A stretch of DNA of 14,962 nucleotides from JAXFQS01 sp034178815 (GTDB lineage Bacteria > Verrucomicrobiota > Kiritimatiellia > RFP12 > DVOR01), in the NCBI GenBank assembly GCA_034178815.1, contig JAXFQS010000162.1, positions 1-14,962 of the forward strand. The letters run 5' to 3'. A model generated the notes under the pieces. That model did no database searches and was not told the DNA's origin. It worked only from the letters and a program-made list of their open reading frames with translations. Below, one piece after another: positions 14,697-14,962 of the stretch (position 1 is its first letter; each line of letters begins with the position of its first letter). The translations under genes and the position numbers were made by a program.

Positions 14697-14962
14697 GTTA
14701 TTTCCCCTTCTTCTCTCCTTGCTTGCCGGCGTTTGCGTCCTAGCGCAATCCTCGACAACTCCTGGGGTTCGTCGCCAAACGGGGACGGCGCGTCTGCCGC
14801 AACGCCTCTTGGGCAATCGCACACAGCTCAATCGTAATGCTCAACCGCAACCGACGGTTGATGCGGCAGCCATTGCGCAACAGCTTGAGAGCGCCGAGAA
14901 GGGAACCAACGGACTGCCGGCGCTGAAGTTCGACAATGCGCCATCCGACCTCTTCATCCAGC
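14689..14962 (+). CDS. gspD: Secretin GspD, N-terminal part only (cut by window edge)
   Basis: The first 91 residues of the outer-membrane secretin channel are visible. A signal peptide, MNKLFPLLLSLLAGVCVLA, would be cut before Q20. A linker of about 55 residues, rich in Gln, Arg, Asn and Thr, follows. At residues 78-91 the sequence LKFDNAPSDLFIQ begins what looks like the N0 domain that opens most secretins (pattern of a short strand, then an amphipathic helix). The secretin pore domain lies beyond the window. The ribosome site AGGAAG at 14677-14682 is 6 bases before the ATG, inside the end of gspM. The assignment rests on the signal peptide, the N0-like start and the position behind gspM. 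It would be wrong if the full protein lacks the secretin domain. Confidence 0.72.
   Translation, partial: MNKLFPLLLSLLAGVCVLAQSSTTPGVRRQTGTARLPQRLLGNRTQLNRNAQPQPTVDAAAIAQQLESAEKGTNGLPALKFDNAPSDLFIQ

Noticed and set aside
1..14962. CRISPR arrays, insertion sequences, att sites, phage or defence genes
   Set aside because: No regularly spaced repeats, transposase or integrase motifs, or defence domains were seen on either strand.

Overview
The window is about 15 kb of densely packed bacterial chromosome. All genes lie on the + strand. It holds two blocks separated by a non-coding gap of about 370 bases. I see no tRNA, rRNA, CRISPR array, insertion sequence or prophage gene, and no defence system. 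The organism is a Gram-negative type with an outer membrane: it has a type II secretion system (T2SS), a secretin and a TonB-like protein. Its DNA is moderately GC-rich. A full T2SS pseudopilin operon next to secreted GHL10-like and GH78-like glycosidases suggests the PVC group, perhaps Lentisphaerota or Kiritimatiellota. That placement is an inference from gene content and is only tentative.

Block 1 (1-7649) holds six genes. The 3' part of parB (chromosome segregation) is followed at 2-7 base spacings by a secreted M28/glutaminyl-cyclase-like protein, a TonB-like energy transducer, an RluA-family pseudouridine synthase and a three-part GHL10-like glycosidase. After 36 bases with a perfect Shine-Dalgarno site comes a large secreted GH78-like alpha-L-rhamnosidase. 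The tight packing suggests co-transcription. Functionally the block joins housekeeping genes to envelope transport and polysaccharide degradation.

The gap (7650-8022) contains two GC-rich hairpins after the GH78 gene and a near-consensus promoter (TTGACA, 17 bases, TAGAAT) just before block 2.

Block 2 (8023 to the right edge) is a T2SS operon in the order gspF-G-H-I-J-K-L-M-D. GspF is the inner-membrane platform. G is the major pseudopilin and H, I, J, K are the minor pseudopilins. L and M form the inner-membrane assembly platform, and D is the outer-membrane secretin, cut by the window edge. The motor ATPase gene gspE and the connector gene gspC are not in the window. Many genes overlap or nearly touch, so translational coupling is likely. 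The secreted glycosidases of block 1 are plausible T2SS cargo, but nothing in the sequence proves it.

The points most worth a second look are the glutaminyl-cyclase-like enzyme beside exported proteins whose predicted mature ends begin with Gln, low-complexity additions in GspH, GspK, GspM and GspD, and a gene-by-gene switch in C versus G preference along the gsp operon. I did not find a clearly unknown system here.
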